A stretch of DNA of 64,000 nucleotides from Solirubrobacter sp963736505 (GCA_963736505.1 CAVTOZ010000001.1:1512399-1576398); one strand, 5' to 3'. Counted from the stretch's first letter, positions 1 through 7,879 are shown. A program made the numbers and translations. The notes: generated by a model from the sequence alone, not told the origin.

Positions 1-297
1 CTTCTCGCGCGTGTGCGCGCGCCCGCCGCCCTTGACCAGCCACGGCCCCGGCGCGACCTGGTCGGCGCCGTCGATCGCGATGTCCAGCTCGCTCAGGAGC
101 TCGAAGCTCTCGACCTCGAGGCCGAGCCCGCGGGCGCGGGCCTCCGTCGCCGGCGAGGTCGCCACGCAGCGGATGTCCAGCCGGCGGGCGGCGAGGTACT
201 CGAGCAGCGGCGCGACCGTCGTGCCCGTCCCGAGCCCCACGCGCATGCCGTCCTCGACCAGCCCGGCGGCGTACTCCGCCGCCGCGCGCTTATCGGC
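1..297 (-). CDS. rpiA: Ribose-5-phosphate isomerase A, partial (C-terminal part outside window)
   Basis: Interconverts ribose 5-phosphate and ribulose 5-phosphate in the pentose phosphate pathway. Reading the minus strand gives the phosphate-binding motif GLGTGTTV, the catalytic AIDGADQ segment and KGGGRAHTREK, in the order and spacing of RpiA; the gene then runs off the left edge. It follows the monooxygenase gene immediately, within a base or two of its stop, so the two are likely cotranscribed. Oddity: no ATG, GTG or TTG lies in frame at the expected N-terminus (just before residues DADKRAAAEYA), so the start is unresolved and a 1-base sequence error or a start inside the upstream gene is possible. 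The family assignment is firm; the start is not. Confidence 0.85.
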
Positions 298-298
298 G

Positions 299-592
299 TC
301 AGTCGCCGGCGTCGTAGGTCTCCACGGTGCGGTCGTCGAGCAGCGGCACGATGCGGCCCAGCACGAGGTCCTTGAAGTGCGCCGACTCGCGGTGCGCGGC
401 GAACGCGTCGCGCGAGGCGTAGCGCTCGAGCAGGATGACCTGGCGCTCGTCGTCGAGCCGGCGGTAGGGAACGAAGGACACGTTGCCAGGCTCCGCACGG
501 CTGGCCTCGGCGAGCTGGGGCAGCAGCTCGAGCACCTCGTCCTCGTTGCCGGCGGCGATCGTGTAGCGGGCGATCACTTGCAGTTCGCTCAT
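299..592 (-). CDS. Antibiotic biosynthesis monooxygenase (ABM/YgiN-like) domain protein
   Basis: A 97-residue single-domain protein of the ABM dimeric alpha-beta barrel fold. Seen: an N-terminal beta strand (LQVIARYTI), the helix with EDEVLELLPQL, the EPGNVSF turn, a second strand VILLERY and AFAAHRESAHF, which is the usual His-containing helix of YgiN-like quinol monooxygenases. Length matches the family (about 95-105). Members act in the cytoplasm on quinones or small oxidised metabolites, but the substrate cannot be read from sequence. It sits directly upstream of rpiA on the same strand, with its stop touching the start of that gene, suggesting a two-gene operon. Confidence 0.85.
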   Translation of the reverse strand: MSELQVIARYTIAAGNEDEVLELLPQLAEASRAEPGNVSFVPYRRLDDERQVILLERYASRDAFAAHRESAHFKDLVLGRIVPLLDDRTVETYDAGD

Positions 593-661
593 CGACGCGA
601 CGTTATCGCCGCGACGGTTCGTTCAGCCTCACATCTTCGCGCCCAGGACCGTTGGACGGTC

Positions 662-1141
662 ATGACGCCATGGACGACATACGAGAGCCCGCTCGGCGTG
701 CTGACGCTGCGCGGCGGCCCGCGCGGGCTGTCCGCGCTCGAGTTCCCAGGCGCCGTGTCCGACGAGGCTGCGCGCGACGAGGCGCCGTTCGCGGAGGCGA
801 TCGCGCAGCTCGACGAGTACTTCGCCGGCCGGCGGCGCGAGTTCACGCTCGCGCTCGAGATCGGCGGGACCGCGTTCCAGCGGGCGGTGTGGGAGCGGGT
901 GCTGGAGATCCCCTACGCGGAGACGATCACGTACGGCGAGCTGGCGGCGGCGATCGGGCGGCCCGACCGGCTGCGCGCGGCGGCCGCGACGGTCGGCCGG
1001 ACGCCCGTGCCGATCGTCATGCCCTGCCACCGCGTGCTCGGCGCCGGCGGCGCGCTGACCGGCTACGGCGGCGGGCTGCAGCGCAAGCGCGCGCTGCTCG
1101 ACCTCGAGCAGGCCGGGTGCCACCAGCTCGCCCTGCTCTAG
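662..1141 (+). CDS. ogt: Methylated-DNA--[protein]-cysteine S-methyltransferase
   Basis: A suicide DNA repair protein that moves the alkyl group of O6-alkylguanine to its own cysteine. The active-site motif IVMPCHRVLG is present with the acceptor Cys at about residue 122, preceded by the helix-turn-helix/arginine-finger region (TYGELAAAIGRPDRLRAAA) and followed by LTGYGGGLQRKRALLDLE. At 159 residues it is the short Ogt/MGMT form without an Ada regulatory domain. The ATG at 662 is chosen because the conserved N-terminal strand (YESPLGVLTLRG) begins only a few residues later; the open frame extends far upstream but without family similarity. It is read divergently from the ABM gene. Confidence 0.93.
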   Translation: MTPWTTYESPLGVLTLRGGPRGLSALEFPGAVSDEAARDEAPFAEAIAQLDEYFAGRRREFTLALEIGGTAFQRAVWERVLEIPYAETITYGELAAAIGRPDRLRAAAATVGRTPVPIVMPCHRVLGAGGALTGYGGGLQRKRALLDLEQAGCHQLALL

Positions 1142-1152
1142 CCTCGGGCGGG

Positions 1153-1545
1153 ATGAGCGCTTCCATCCCCGCCACCCTGCTGCCGCTGCTCGAGCGCCCG
1201 CTGTTCGGCTCGCTCGGCACGATCCGCCCCGACGACACCGTCCAGGTCAACCCGATGTGGTTCGAGTACGACGGCGAGCACGTGCGCTTCACGCACACGA
1301 ACAAGCGCGGCAAGTTCCGCAACCTGCAGCGTAACCCGACGATGAGCCTGCTGGTGATCGACCCCGAGAACCCGCAGAGCTACCTCGAGGTCCGCGGCAA
1401 GCTCGTCGAGGCGATCGAGGATCCGACGGGCGAGTTCTACGTCCGGCTCGGCCACCGCTACGGCAACCCCGACCAGCAGCCGCCGCCCGACAAGGCCGAC
1501 CGCGTCGTGCTCGTCATGAGCATCGAGAAGGCCAACGGGCGCTGA
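1153..1545 (+). CDS. PPOX-class F420-dependent oxidoreductase
   Basis: A 130-residue split-barrel flavin/deazaflavin reductase of the pyridoxamine 5'-phosphate oxidase superfamily. Seen: LFGSLGTIRPDDTVQVNPMW (first strands), FTHTNKRGKFRNLQRNP (the cofactor phosphate-binding region) and YLEVRGKLVEAIED (core strand). In actinobacteria this short form generally binds F420, which is family knowledge rather than something visible here. The start ATG lies 11 bases after the ogt stop and the SDR gene begins 3 bases after its own stop, so ogt, this gene and the SDR gene probably share a transcript. Substrate unknown. Confidence 0.85.
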   Translation: MSASIPATLLPLLERPLFGSLGTIRPDDTVQVNPMWFEYDGEHVRFTHTNKRGKFRNLQRNPTMSLLVIDPENPQSYLEVRGKLVEAIEDPTGEFYVRLGHRYGNPDQQPPPDKADRVVLVMSIEKANGR

Positions 1546-1548
1546 GCG

Positions 1549-2298
1549 GTGGCGGATCTCAGCGGCACGCGCGCGCTGGTCACCGGAGGCTCCGACGGCC
1601 TCGGCCGCGCGATGGCGGAGGCGCTCGCGCAGGCCGGCGCGACCGTCATCCTGACCAGCCGCGACCGGGCGCGCGCCGAGCGCGTCGCCGCCGAGATCGG
1701 CGGCCACGGGATCGCCCTCGACGTCCGCGACGAGAACGCGGTCGCCGCCGCGGTCGAGGACGTCTTCGCCCGGCTCGGCGGCCTCGACCTGCTGGTCAAC
1801 AACGCCGGCATCGGCATGCGCACCGTCAACCCGCGCTTCCTGACCGAGCCGATGCCGTTCTGGGAGGTCTCCCCGGACGGGTTCCGCGACGTGCTGGAGA
1901 CGAAGGCGACCGGGTGCTTCCTGGTCGCCCGCGAAGTGGTCCCGCGGATGCTCGCGGCGGGCCGCGGCCAGGTGGTCACGATCTCGATGAGCGAGCAGAC
2001 GATGACGCGCAAGGGCTTCGTGCCGTACGGGCCGTCGGGCGCCGCGGTCGAGGCGCTCGGACGTGTCATCGCCGCCGACCTCGAGGGCACGCCGGTGACG
2101 GCCAACCTGCTCCTGCCGGGCGGCGCGACCGCCACGGGGATGATCCCCGACGGGACGACCGACGAGACGCGCGCGAGGCTGCTCGATCCCGCGATCATGG
2201 GCCCGCCGATCGTCTGGCTCGCCTCGCCCGCGGCCACCGGCCTGCACGATCAGCGGATCGTCGCCAGCGAGTTCCAGGACTGGCTCGCGGCGCGCTAG
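1549..2298 (+). CDS. SDR-family protein lacking the catalytic lysine
   Basis: Classical short-chain dehydrogenase fold, 249 residues, GTG start three bases after the previous stop. Seen: cofactor motif TGGSDGLG near the N-terminus, the NNAG motif and a Ser-containing strand (VVTISMSEQ). The Tyr (residue about 160) lies in YGPSG, so the Lys of the usual YxxxK is replaced by Gly (residue about 164). In known SDRs that Lys binds the nicotinamide ribose and lowers the Tyr pKa, so activity may be altered or lost; some SDR-like proteins are binding or structural proteins. It is probably cotranscribed with the PPOX gene and ogt. Family sure, function uncertain. Confidence 0.85.
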   Translation: MADLSGTRALVTGGSDGLGRAMAEALAQAGATVILTSRDRARAERVAAEIGGHGIALDVRDENAVAAAVEDVFARLGGLDLLVNNAGIGMRTVNPRFLTEPMPFWEVSPDGFRDVLETKATGCFLVAREVVPRMLAAGRGQVVTISMSEQTMTRKGFVPYGPSGAAVEALGRVIAADLEGTPVTANLLLPGGATATGMIPDGTTDETRARLLDPAIMGPPIVWLASPAATGLHDQRIVASEFQDWLAAR

Positions 2299-2318
2299 CT
2301 TCACGCATCCCAGACCGG

Positions 2319-2331
2319 TACCATTGTGGTA
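2319..2331. promoter_or_regulatory. Inverted repeat over the start of the MazEF-type operon
   Basis: The sequence TACCA-TTG-TGGTA forms a perfect 5-bp inverted repeat with a 3-bp spacer and overlaps the first base of the antitoxin ATG. Ribbon-helix-helix antitoxins typically repress their own promoter through such short palindromes, so this is a candidate operator. The functional role is inferred from position only. Confidence 0.45.
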
Positions 2332-2564
2332 TGAGCAAGCAGATCGCCGTGCGCTTGCCGGACGAGCTCGTCGCGTTCGTGGACGAGGTGGTGGAGGCCG
2401 GCTCCGAGCGAAGCCGCGCCGCGGTGGTCAGCCGAGCACTCCAGCGCGAGCGCCGGCGCATGATCGCGGAGCGGGACGCCGAGATCCTCGCTCGCACGGG
2501 CCCGGACCCGGAGCTCGACGGACTGGCCGCGCATGCGCTCGGCCACACGCCCACGCTCGATTGA
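2331..2564 (+). CDS. Ribbon-helix-helix antitoxin (MazE-type)
   Basis: A 77-residue protein that starts with the RHH signature strand (KQIAVRLPDELVAFVDEVV), followed by the two helices (SRAAVVSRALQRERRR) and an acidic C-terminal tail (DPELDGLAAHAL) of the type that wraps around a MazF toxin. The ATG at 2331 is fixed by the RHH strand beginning at residue 2. Its TGA overlaps the toxin ATG by one base (TGATG), the usual arrangement of a toxin-antitoxin pair. Expected role: neutralises the downstream toxin and represses the operon, probably through the palindrome at the start codon. Confidence 0.9.
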   Translation: MSKQIAVRLPDELVAFVDEVVEAGSERSRAAVVSRALQRERRRMIAERDAEILARTGPDPELDGLAAHALGHTPTLD

Positions 2565-2863
2565 TGCGCCCGATCCACCTCGCGCGACTGGACAAGACGC
2601 GGCCGGTGCTCGTTCTCACCCGTGAGCTCGTGCGCCCACACCTCAACACCGTCACCGTTGCGCCGATCACGACGACGATCCGCGGACTGTCGACGGAAGT
2701 GCCGCTGGGCCTCGCGAACGGCCTCGCGAGCGCCTCGGCCGCGAGCTGCGACAACATCACCACGATCCCGAAGGCCGCTCTAGGCGACCAGATCGGGAGC
2801 TTGCTCGACCGTCAGGAGGCAGCCCTCAGCGAAGCGATCCGGGCCGCCTTCGACCTCGACTGA
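2564..2863 (+). CDS. MazF/PemK-family endoribonuclease toxin
   Basis: A 99-residue toxin of the CcdB/MazF fold. Seen: N-terminal strand with TRPVLVLTRE, the VTVAPITTTIRG segment that carries the conserved Thr/Arg of the active site, EVPLGLANGLASASAASCDN (the S3 strand with the family's hydrophobic pattern) and the C-terminal helix SLLDRQEAALSEAIRAAFDLD. Length matches chromosomal MazF proteins (about 100-115). MazF proteins cut single-stranded RNA at short motifs; the motif here cannot be predicted. It is translationally coupled to the antitoxin and convergent with the RHH/SPFH pair. Confidence 0.88.
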   Translation: MRPIHLARLDKTRPVLVLTRELVRPHLNTVTVAPITTTIRGLSTEVPLGLANGLASASAASCDNITTIPKAALGDQIGSLLDRQEAALSEAIRAAFDLD

Positions 2864-2871
2864 CCTCCAGG

Positions 2872-3075
2872 TCAGGCGCTGCGGGTGGGCGGCCGCCCGC
2901 GCCTGGGCATCGGCTCCGCGTGATGGGGCATCCGGCCCGCGTCGTCGAGCGCGCGCCGCAGCAGCATCTCGATGTGCGCGTTGAGGCTGCGGAACTCGTC
3001 GGCGGCCCACCGCGCCAGCGCGTCATGCACCGCCGGGTCGAGCCGCAGCGGCACCTGCTTGCGCTCGCGGCTCAC
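2872..3075 (-). CDS. Arc-like ribbon-helix-helix protein downstream of SPFH gene
   Basis: A 67-residue basic protein starting at a GTG that overlaps the SPFH stop codon (GTGA). It has a strand KQVPLRLDPAVHDALARWA and helices EFRSLNAHIEMLLRRALDD typical of Arc/MetJ RHH DNA-binding proteins (also labelled HicB-like), then a Pro/Arg-rich tail. In many actinobacteria such a protein follows an SPFH gene; this is recalled from family context. It is a natural candidate for the repressor that binds the AT-rich palindrome before the SPFH gene. It is not a partner of MazF, which has its own antitoxin. Confidence 0.8.
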   Translation of the reverse strand: MSRERKQVPLRLDPAVHDALARWAADEFRSLNAHIEMLLRRALDDAGRMPHHAEPMPRRGRPPTRSA

Positions 3076-3980
3076 GTATAGAGCGTGCCCGCATTGACGA
3101 CCGGCGAGGCCGGCTGATCCGCGCACAGCACGACCAGCAGGTTGCTCACCATCGCCGCCTTGCGCTCGTCGTCGAGCTGGACGATGCCGCGCTCGTCCAG
3201 GCGGGCGAGAGCCATCTCGACCATCCCGACGGAGCCCTCGACGATGCGGGAGCGCGCCGCGACGACGGCGCTGGCCTGCTGCCTGCGCAGCATCGCCTGC
3301 GCGATCTCGGAGGCGTAGGCGAGATGGCTGATGCGCACCTCGACGATCTCGATCCCGGCGATGGTCACCCGCTGCGCCACCTCGTGGGCGAGCTCTTCGG
3401 CGACGACGTCCACCGAGCCGCGCAGCGACGTGCCCTCGCCCGCGGGGTCGTCGTAGGGATGGGAGGTCGCGACGTGGCGCAGCGCCGACTCGGCCTGGAC
3501 GCGGACGAAGTTGACGTAGTCGTCGACGGCGTACACCGCCCGCGAGGTGTCGGCCACCTGCCACACGACGATCGCGGCGATCTCGACCGGGTTGCCGTCC
3601 GCGTCGTTGACCTTCAGGTGGTTGGTCTCGAAGTTGCGGACCCGGATGCTCAGGCTGCGGCGGTCCGCCAGCGGCAGGATCCACCACAGACCCGTCCGGC
3701 GGACCGTGCCGACATAGCTGCCGAAGAAGCGCACGACCTTGGTATGGCCGGGCTGGACGATCACCAGCGAGGTGGCGATCAGGGCGCCGGCGACGAGCGG
3801 CGCCGCGATCCAGCCCGAGCCGGCGAGCAGGAAGGCGCCCGCGATGCAGAGGGCGACGGCGAGCACGCCGAACCAGCCGTTGATCGCCCACGCGGGGCGC
3901 TCACGGATGTCGACGCGGGTTCCCGAGTGCCCGACGGGCGTCGCTTCGGGCTCTCGATACGGCTGAACGGCTTGGGTCAT
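3072..3980 (-). CDS. SPFH/Band-7 domain membrane protein (stomatin/prohibitin superfamily)
   Basis: A 302-residue protein. Two hydrophobic stretches near residues 25-70 (WFGVLAVALCIAGAFLLAG and IAAPLVAGALIATSLVIV) anchor it; the SPFH domain follows (GHTKVVRFFGSYVGTVRRTG, then NHLKVNDADGNPVEIAAIVV and YVNFVRVQAESALRHVA), ending with the helical AEELAHEVAQRVTIAGIEIVEVRISHLAY-type region shortened here. The start at 3980 is preferred over an ATG five codons upstream because GGAGG lies eight bases before it. Members scaffold membrane microdomains; the specific partner is unknown. It is coupled to the RHH gene through GTGA and preceded by a strong palindrome. Confidence 0.87.
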   Translation of the reverse strand: MTQAVQPYREPEATPVGHSGTRVDIRERPAWAINGWFGVLAVALCIAGAFLLAGSGWIAAPLVAGALIATSLVIVQPGHTKVVRFFGSYVGTVRRTGLWWILPLADRRSLSIRVRNFETNHLKVNDADGNPVEIAAIVVWQVADTSRAVYAVDDYVNFVRVQAESALRHVATSHPYDDPAGEGTSLRGSVDVVAEELAHEVAQRVTIAGIEIVEVRISHLAYASEIAQAMLRRQQASAVVAARSRIVEGSVGMVEMALARLDERGIVQLDDERKAAMVSNLLVVLCADQPASPVVNAGTLYT

Positions 3981-4011
3981 GATCGCGCCCTCCAATGGGG
4001 TGCCATCTCGA

Positions 4012-4040
4012 AAAAGTGATTTCTATTAGATATCACTTTT
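4012..4040. promoter_or_regulatory. AT-rich palindrome upstream of the SPFH/RHH operon
   Basis: AAAAGTGAT and ATCACTTTT form a perfect 9-bp inverted repeat separated by 11 bp, with the half-site GTGATATC on the minus strand. It lies 32 bp before the SPFH start, in an AT-rich island inside very GC-rich DNA. It has no adjacent GC stem or T-run pattern typical of a terminator. I infer an operator, most simply for the RHH protein encoded by the same operon. Confidence 0.55.
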
Positions 4041-4063
4041 CCCGCGACGGCACAAACACCGCG

Positions 4064-4732
4064 TCAGTCGCCGTACTCGTCCGGGAGCCGCCACCACTCG
4101 GGGTGCGTCGCCGTCTGCGGGTAGCCCGCAGGTGAGTCCTCCCAGTCCTCCTGGCGGCCGAGCGCGGTGATGTCGAGGTAGCTGAACGTGCTCCCGAGCG
4201 CCTCGTCGCCGCGCCCGTCGACGAAGTACGTGCGGAAGATGCGGTCGCCGTCGCGGAAGAAGACGTTGGTGCCGTGCCACTCGCCCACGCCGAAATCCGC
4301 GTCGAAGTCGTCGGAGAGCGTGTACCACGGGACCCGCCAGCCCGTGTGCGCCTTCAGGCGCTCGATGTCCGCCTGCGGCGCGCGCGAGACGTACGCGAGC
4401 GTGGTGTCGCGGGCGTTCAGGTGCGCGGGGTGGGCGTCCTGGGCGGCCATCATCGAGCAGCCGCGGCAGCCGCGCTCGGGCCAGCCGTGCACGCCCGGCT
4501 CGTAGAAGAAGCGGTAGACGATCAGCTGGCGGCGCCCGCCGAACAGGTCGAGCAGGCTCGCCGGCCCGTCCGGGCCCTCGAAGCGGTAGGCCTTCTCGAC
4601 CGCCATCCGCGGCATCCGCCGGCGCTCGGCGGCCAGCGCGTCGCGCGCGTGGGTCAGCGCCTTCTCCTTGACCAGCATGGCCTCACGGGCGGCGGTCCAG
4701 TCCTGCGGCGAGACGATCGGTGGCATCTGCAT
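4064..4732 (-). CDS. DUF899 family thioredoxin-like protein
   Basis: A 222-residue cytoplasmic protein of the DUF899 family. Seen: the entry helix EKALTHARDALAAERRRMPR, the signature strand YRFEGPDGPASLLDLFGGRRQL, then YRFFYEPGVHGW and a Cys-rich RGCRGCSMM motif in the thioredoxin-like core, and the C-terminal STFSYLDITALGRQEDWEDSP which is characteristic of the family. A first ATG overlaps the MFS stop, but AAGGAG sits 7 bases before the second ATG, which I take as the start. Biochemical role of DUF899 is not established. Its genes often neighbour transporters or DUF1801-type proteins, so the coupling to the exporter may be functional. Confidence 0.87.
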   Translation of the reverse strand: MQMPPIVSPQDWTAAREAMLVKEKALTHARDALAAERRRMPRMAVEKAYRFEGPDGPASLLDLFGGRRQLIVYRFFYEPGVHGWPERGCRGCSMMAAQDAHPAHLNARDTTLAYVSRAPQADIERLKAHTGWRVPWYTLSDDFDADFGVGEWHGTNVFFRDGDRIFRTYFVDGRGDEALGSTFSYLDITALGRQEDWEDSPAGYPQTATHPEWWRLPDEYGD

Positions 4733-4749
4733 CGGGTTCTCCTTTGTGG

Positions 4750-6168
4750 TCATGCGACGGCCGGCTCGGCCGCGGTCGTGGATTCGCGGCGCCCGCCGAG
4801 CAGCAGGCCCGCGGCCAGCGCGCCGGCGGCCGCGACCGCGATCGCCGCGGCGAACGCGGATTGGCAGCCGCTGGTCAGCGCGGTCAGCGTCGCGGCGCCG
4901 TGCGCGCCGGACACGGCGGCCGTGGACAGGATCGCGACGCCGACCGCGCCGCCGATCTGGAACGAGGCGTTGTTGAGGCCGGAGGCCAGCCCCGCTTCGG
5001 TCTCGGCCACGCCGGCGAGCGACGCGATCGAGCCGGCGACGTAGGCCGCGCCGATGCCGGGGCCGAGCAGCACGAGGGCAAAGAAGAGATCGCCGAGGTA
5101 GCTGCCGCCGACCGACACCTGCGTCAGCAGCAGGCTGCCCAGGCCGGTGAGCGCCATCGCGACGACCGCGACCCGCCTGACGCCGCCCCTGGAGGCGATC
5201 GCCTGCGCGGTGATGGTTCCGGCCACCGCGGTGACCGGCATCACGACCGAGGCGAGCCCGAACTGGATCGGCGACCAGCCGAGGACATCCTGGGCGTACT
5301 GGGTGAGGATGAACGGCACGCCGAAGGCCATCGTGCCCAGCGCGAACAGCACGAGGTTGCCGCCCACGAGCGACCGCGAGCGGAACACGCGCAGCGGCGC
5401 CAGCGGGGCGGGCGAGCGCGACTCGATGCCGGCGAAGGCGGCGATCAGGACGGCCGCCAGCGCCAGCAGGCCCAGCGTCCGCGGGTCGCCCCAGCCGGTC
5501 TTCGGCGCCTCGACCACCGCGTAGACGAGCGCCACCAGCGCGGCCGTGCTCGTCACCGCGCCGGCGACGTCGAACCGCCGCCGCCCCGCCGCCGCGCGGC
5601 TCTCGCGCAGCAGCACCGGGCTCAGCGCGGCCACGGCGGCGGCGACCGGCACGTTGAGGAAGAAGATCCACTGCCAGCCGAGGCCGTCGGTGATCGGGCC
5701 GCCGATCAGCCACGCCGCCGTCCCGCCGATGGCGCCGGTCGAGCCCCAGATGCCCAGCGCCTTGTTGCGCTCGGCGCCCTCCGGGAACGTCGTCATCACG
5801 ATCGACAGCGCGGTCGGGGTCATGATCGCGGCCGCGACGCCCTGGACGACGCGCGCGCCGAGCAGCGCCGCGCTCGTGCCGGACAGCCCGGCGCCGAGCG
5901 ATGCGAGCGCGAACAGGCCGGTGCCGAGGATGAAGACCCGGCGCCGCCCCAACAGGTCGGCGGCGCGCCCGCCCAGCAGCAGCAGGCCGCCGAAGCTGAG
6001 CAGGTACGCGCTCATCACCCACTGCAGGTTCCCGGCCGAGAACGCCAGGTCCGCGTCGATCGAGGGCAGCGCCACCACGACGATCGCGGAGTCGAGGATG
6101 ACCATGAAGAAGGCGGTGCAGAGCAGCGCCAGCGCCTTCCAGCGGCGCGGGTCGGGTGGTCTGGGCAT
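4750..6168 (-). CDS. MFS drug exporter, DHA2/EmrB-QacA type
   Basis: A 472-residue membrane protein with roughly 14 hydrophobic segments, as in the proton-driven DHA2 multidrug exporters. Seen: TM1 with the motif LDSAIVVVALPSID, LLLGGRAADLLGRRRVF (motif A between TM2 and TM3), ARVVQGVAAAIMTPTALSI (TM4), and GGTAAWLIGGPITDGLGWQW (motif C-like TM5, antiporter signature). The start has AGGGAG eight bases upstream. It overlaps the end-to-start region of the DUF899 gene by ATGA. Substrate is unknown; no divergent regulator is adjacent, the nearest regulatory gene being the ECF sigma factor upstream. Confidence 0.92.
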   Translation of the reverse strand: MPRPPDPRRWKALALLCTAFFMVILDSAIVVVALPSIDADLAFSAGNLQWVMSAYLLSFGGLLLLGGRAADLLGRRRVFILGTGLFALASLGAGLSGTSAALLGARVVQGVAAAIMTPTALSIVMTTFPEGAERNKALGIWGSTGAIGGTAAWLIGGPITDGLGWQWIFFLNVPVAAAVAALSPVLLRESRAAAGRRRFDVAGAVTSTAALVALVYAVVEAPKTGWGDPRTLGLLALAAVLIAAFAGIESRSPAPLAPLRVFRSRSLVGGNLVLFALGTMAFGVPFILTQYAQDVLGWSPIQFGLASVVMPVTAVAGTITAQAIASRGGVRRVAVVAMALTGLGSLLLTQVSVGGSYLGDLFFALVLLGPGIGAAYVAGSIASLAGVAETEAGLASGLNNASFQIGGAVGVAILSTAAVSGAHGAATLTALTSGCQSAFAAAIAVAAAGALAAGLLLGGRRESTTAAEPAVA

Positions 6169-6236
6169 CGTGGGCTCCCTTCGAAAGTGGATGGCTTCGA
6201 AAGGACGTCGCGGCCCGGAGGGCGATTTGGACAGCC

Positions 6237-7469
6237 CTAGCGCAACTCGCCCAGGCGCCGTTCGAGCTCGGCCTGCTCGACGGCGTTGGCGGTCAGCTCG
6301 ATCGCGCGCGCGTAGGCGCTCGCGGCGCCCTCGGCGTCGCCCGCGCGGCTGAGCAGCTCGGCGTGCGCCGCGTACAGCGGCTGGTAGCGCTCGAGCGCGG
6401 GATCGGCGAGCAGCGGCTCGAGCAGCTCCAGGCCGGCCGCCGCACCGGCGGCCAGGCCGACGGCGACCGCCCGGTTGAGCTCGATCACCGGCGACGGGTT
6501 GAGCATGCCCAGCGCGCCGTAGAGCTCGGCGACCTGCGCCCAGTCGGTGGTCTCCTGGATCTGCAGGGCGGTGATCGCGGCCTGCAGCTGGTACTCGCCC
6601 GGCCGCCGCAGGCGGACCGCGCGCTCGAGCCTCGCGAGCCCCTCGCCGATCCGGTCGCGATCCCACAGCGACCGGTCCTGCTCGTCGAGCGCGACGTACC
6701 GCCCGCTCGGATCCACGCGCGCGGCCCGGCGCGCGTCGTGCAGCAGCATCAGCGCCGAGAGCCCCAAGAGCTCGGCGTCGTCGGGCATCGACCGCGTCAG
6801 CAGCTCGGCGAGCCGGATGGCCTCGTCGCACAGCTCCTCGCGGACGAGCCGATCGCCTTCGGTGGCCGCGTAGCCCTCGTTGAAGATCAGGTAGACCACG
6901 CGCATGACGCCGCGCAGGCGGTCGGGCAGCTCGTCGTCGGCCGGCACGCGGTACGGGATGTGCGCGTCGGCGATCTTGCGCTTGGCGCGCACGATCCGCT
7001 TGCCCATCGTCGGCTCGGCGACGAGGAAGGCGCGGGCGATCTCGCCGGTGGTCAGACCGCCGAGCGCGCGCAGCGTGAGCGCCACGCGCGCGGGCATCTC
7101 GAGCGCCGGGTGGCAGCAGGTGAAGATCAGGCGCAGGCGGTCGTCGACGATCGTGCTCTCGTCGTCCATGGATGGCTCCTCGGTGTCCAGGCGCATCAGC
7201 TCGGCCAGCCGCTCGGCGCGATCGGCCACCGACCGGTTCCGGCGCAGGCGATCGATCGCGCGCCGGCGCGCGGCGGTGGTGATCCACGCGCCCGGCTTGT
7301 CCGGGACGCCGTCGCGCCGCCAGACCGTGACCGCGGCCTCGAACGCGTCCTGCACGGCGTCCTCGGCCAGCTGGAAGTCGCCGGCCTGCCGGATCAGGGT
7401 GGCCAGCACGATCGCCCGCTCGTCGCGAAACGCGCGCGCGACCGCGGCCGACACCGGGTCGGCGCTCAC
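6237..7469 (-). CDS. ECF42-type RNA polymerase sigma factor with C-terminal extension
   Basis: A 410-residue sigma factor. Sigma-2 region: AEDAVQDAFEAAVTVW and PGAWITTAARRRAIDRLRR; sigma-4 region: RVALTLRALGGLTTGEIARAFLV and PTMGKRIVRAKRKI. A long C-terminal domain from about residue 175 (GYAATEGDRLVREELCDEAI... and repeated alpha-helical TPR-like segments ending in EQAELERRLGELR) is the hallmark of the ECF42 group. These sigma factors lack a classical anti-sigma factor and are encoded with a YCII/DGPF protein, as here, with a GTGA overlap. The C-terminal domain is reported to be needed for activity in this group. Likely target genes: its own operon and possibly the exporter/DUF899 genes downstream (inference). 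Confidence 0.92.
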   Translation of the reverse strand: MSADPVSAAVARAFRDERAIVLATLIRQAGDFQLAEDAVQDAFEAAVTVWRRDGVPDKPGAWITTAARRRAIDRLRRNRSVADRAERLAELMRLDTEEPSMDDESTIVDDRLRLIFTCCHPALEMPARVALTLRALGGLTTGEIARAFLVAEPTMGKRIVRAKRKIADAHIPYRVPADDELPDRLRGVMRVVYLIFNEGYAATEGDRLVREELCDEAIRLAELLTRSMPDDAELLGLSALMLLHDARRAARVDPSGRYVALDEQDRSLWDRDRIGEGLARLERAVRLRRPGEYQLQAAITALQIQETTDWAQVAELYGALGMLNPSPVIELNRAVAVGLAAGAAAGLELLEPLLADPALERYQPLYAAHAELLSRAGDAEGAASAYARAIELTANAVEQAELERRLGELR

Positions 7470-7879
7470 GTCCAGTGTTCGACCGCCTCGCCGGACACGT
7501 CGGCGCCGGCCTCCCGCGCCACCCTCAGCCAGTCGTCAGGCGGGATGACCGGGCGCACCTCGACCGTGCCCCAGCGCGCCATCGGGAGCCGCGCGGCCTG
7601 CTTGAGCGCCTCGTCGAGATCGGCGCACTCCAGCACGTAGTAGCCGGCGAGCACCTCCTTGGTCACCGCGAACGGGCCGTCGGTGATCTCCGTGTCGCCG
7701 GCGCGCACGCGGACCGACGTCGCGGTCTCGGTCGACTTCAGCGCCTGGACGCGGACCAGCAGGCCGGCCTCGCGCAGGCCGGCGTGCAGCTCCAGCAGCA
7801 GCGGCAGCGTCCGCTCGCGCTCGGCCTGCCCGGCCCGGTCGAGCTCCTCCTCGTACACCAGCAGCATGTACTGGGACAT
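7466..7879 (-). CDS. YCII/DGPF family protein, partner of the ECF42 sigma factor
   Basis: A 137-residue protein of the YCII-related fold. Seen: N-terminal strand QYMLLVYEEE, central EITDGPFAVTKEVLAGYYVL containing the DGPF signature, followed by DEALKQAARLP and a strand ending VEVRPV. GGAG lies eight bases before the ATG. The stop overlaps the sigma-factor GTG (GTGA), so translation is coupled. DGPF proteins accompany ECF42 sigma factors in many genomes; whether they sense or act enzymatically is not settled. The gene is divergent from the EamA transporter. Confidence 0.9.
   Translation of the reverse strand: MSQYMLLVYEEELDRAGQAERERTLPLLLELHAGLREAGLLVRVQALKSTETATSVRVRAGDTEITDGPFAVTKEVLAGYYVLECADLDEALKQAARLPMARWGTVEVRPVIPPDDWLRVAREAGADVSGEAVEHWT

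Noticed and set aside
11..661. Long forward frame covering the first 660 bp
   Set aside because: It is antisense to the rpiA and ABM genes and lacks family similarity; only its last part (the ogt gene) is real.
4720..6240. 506-codon forward frame opposite the MFS gene
   Set aside because: Composition is typical of the antisense of a GC-rich membrane protein; no motif, no ribosome site.
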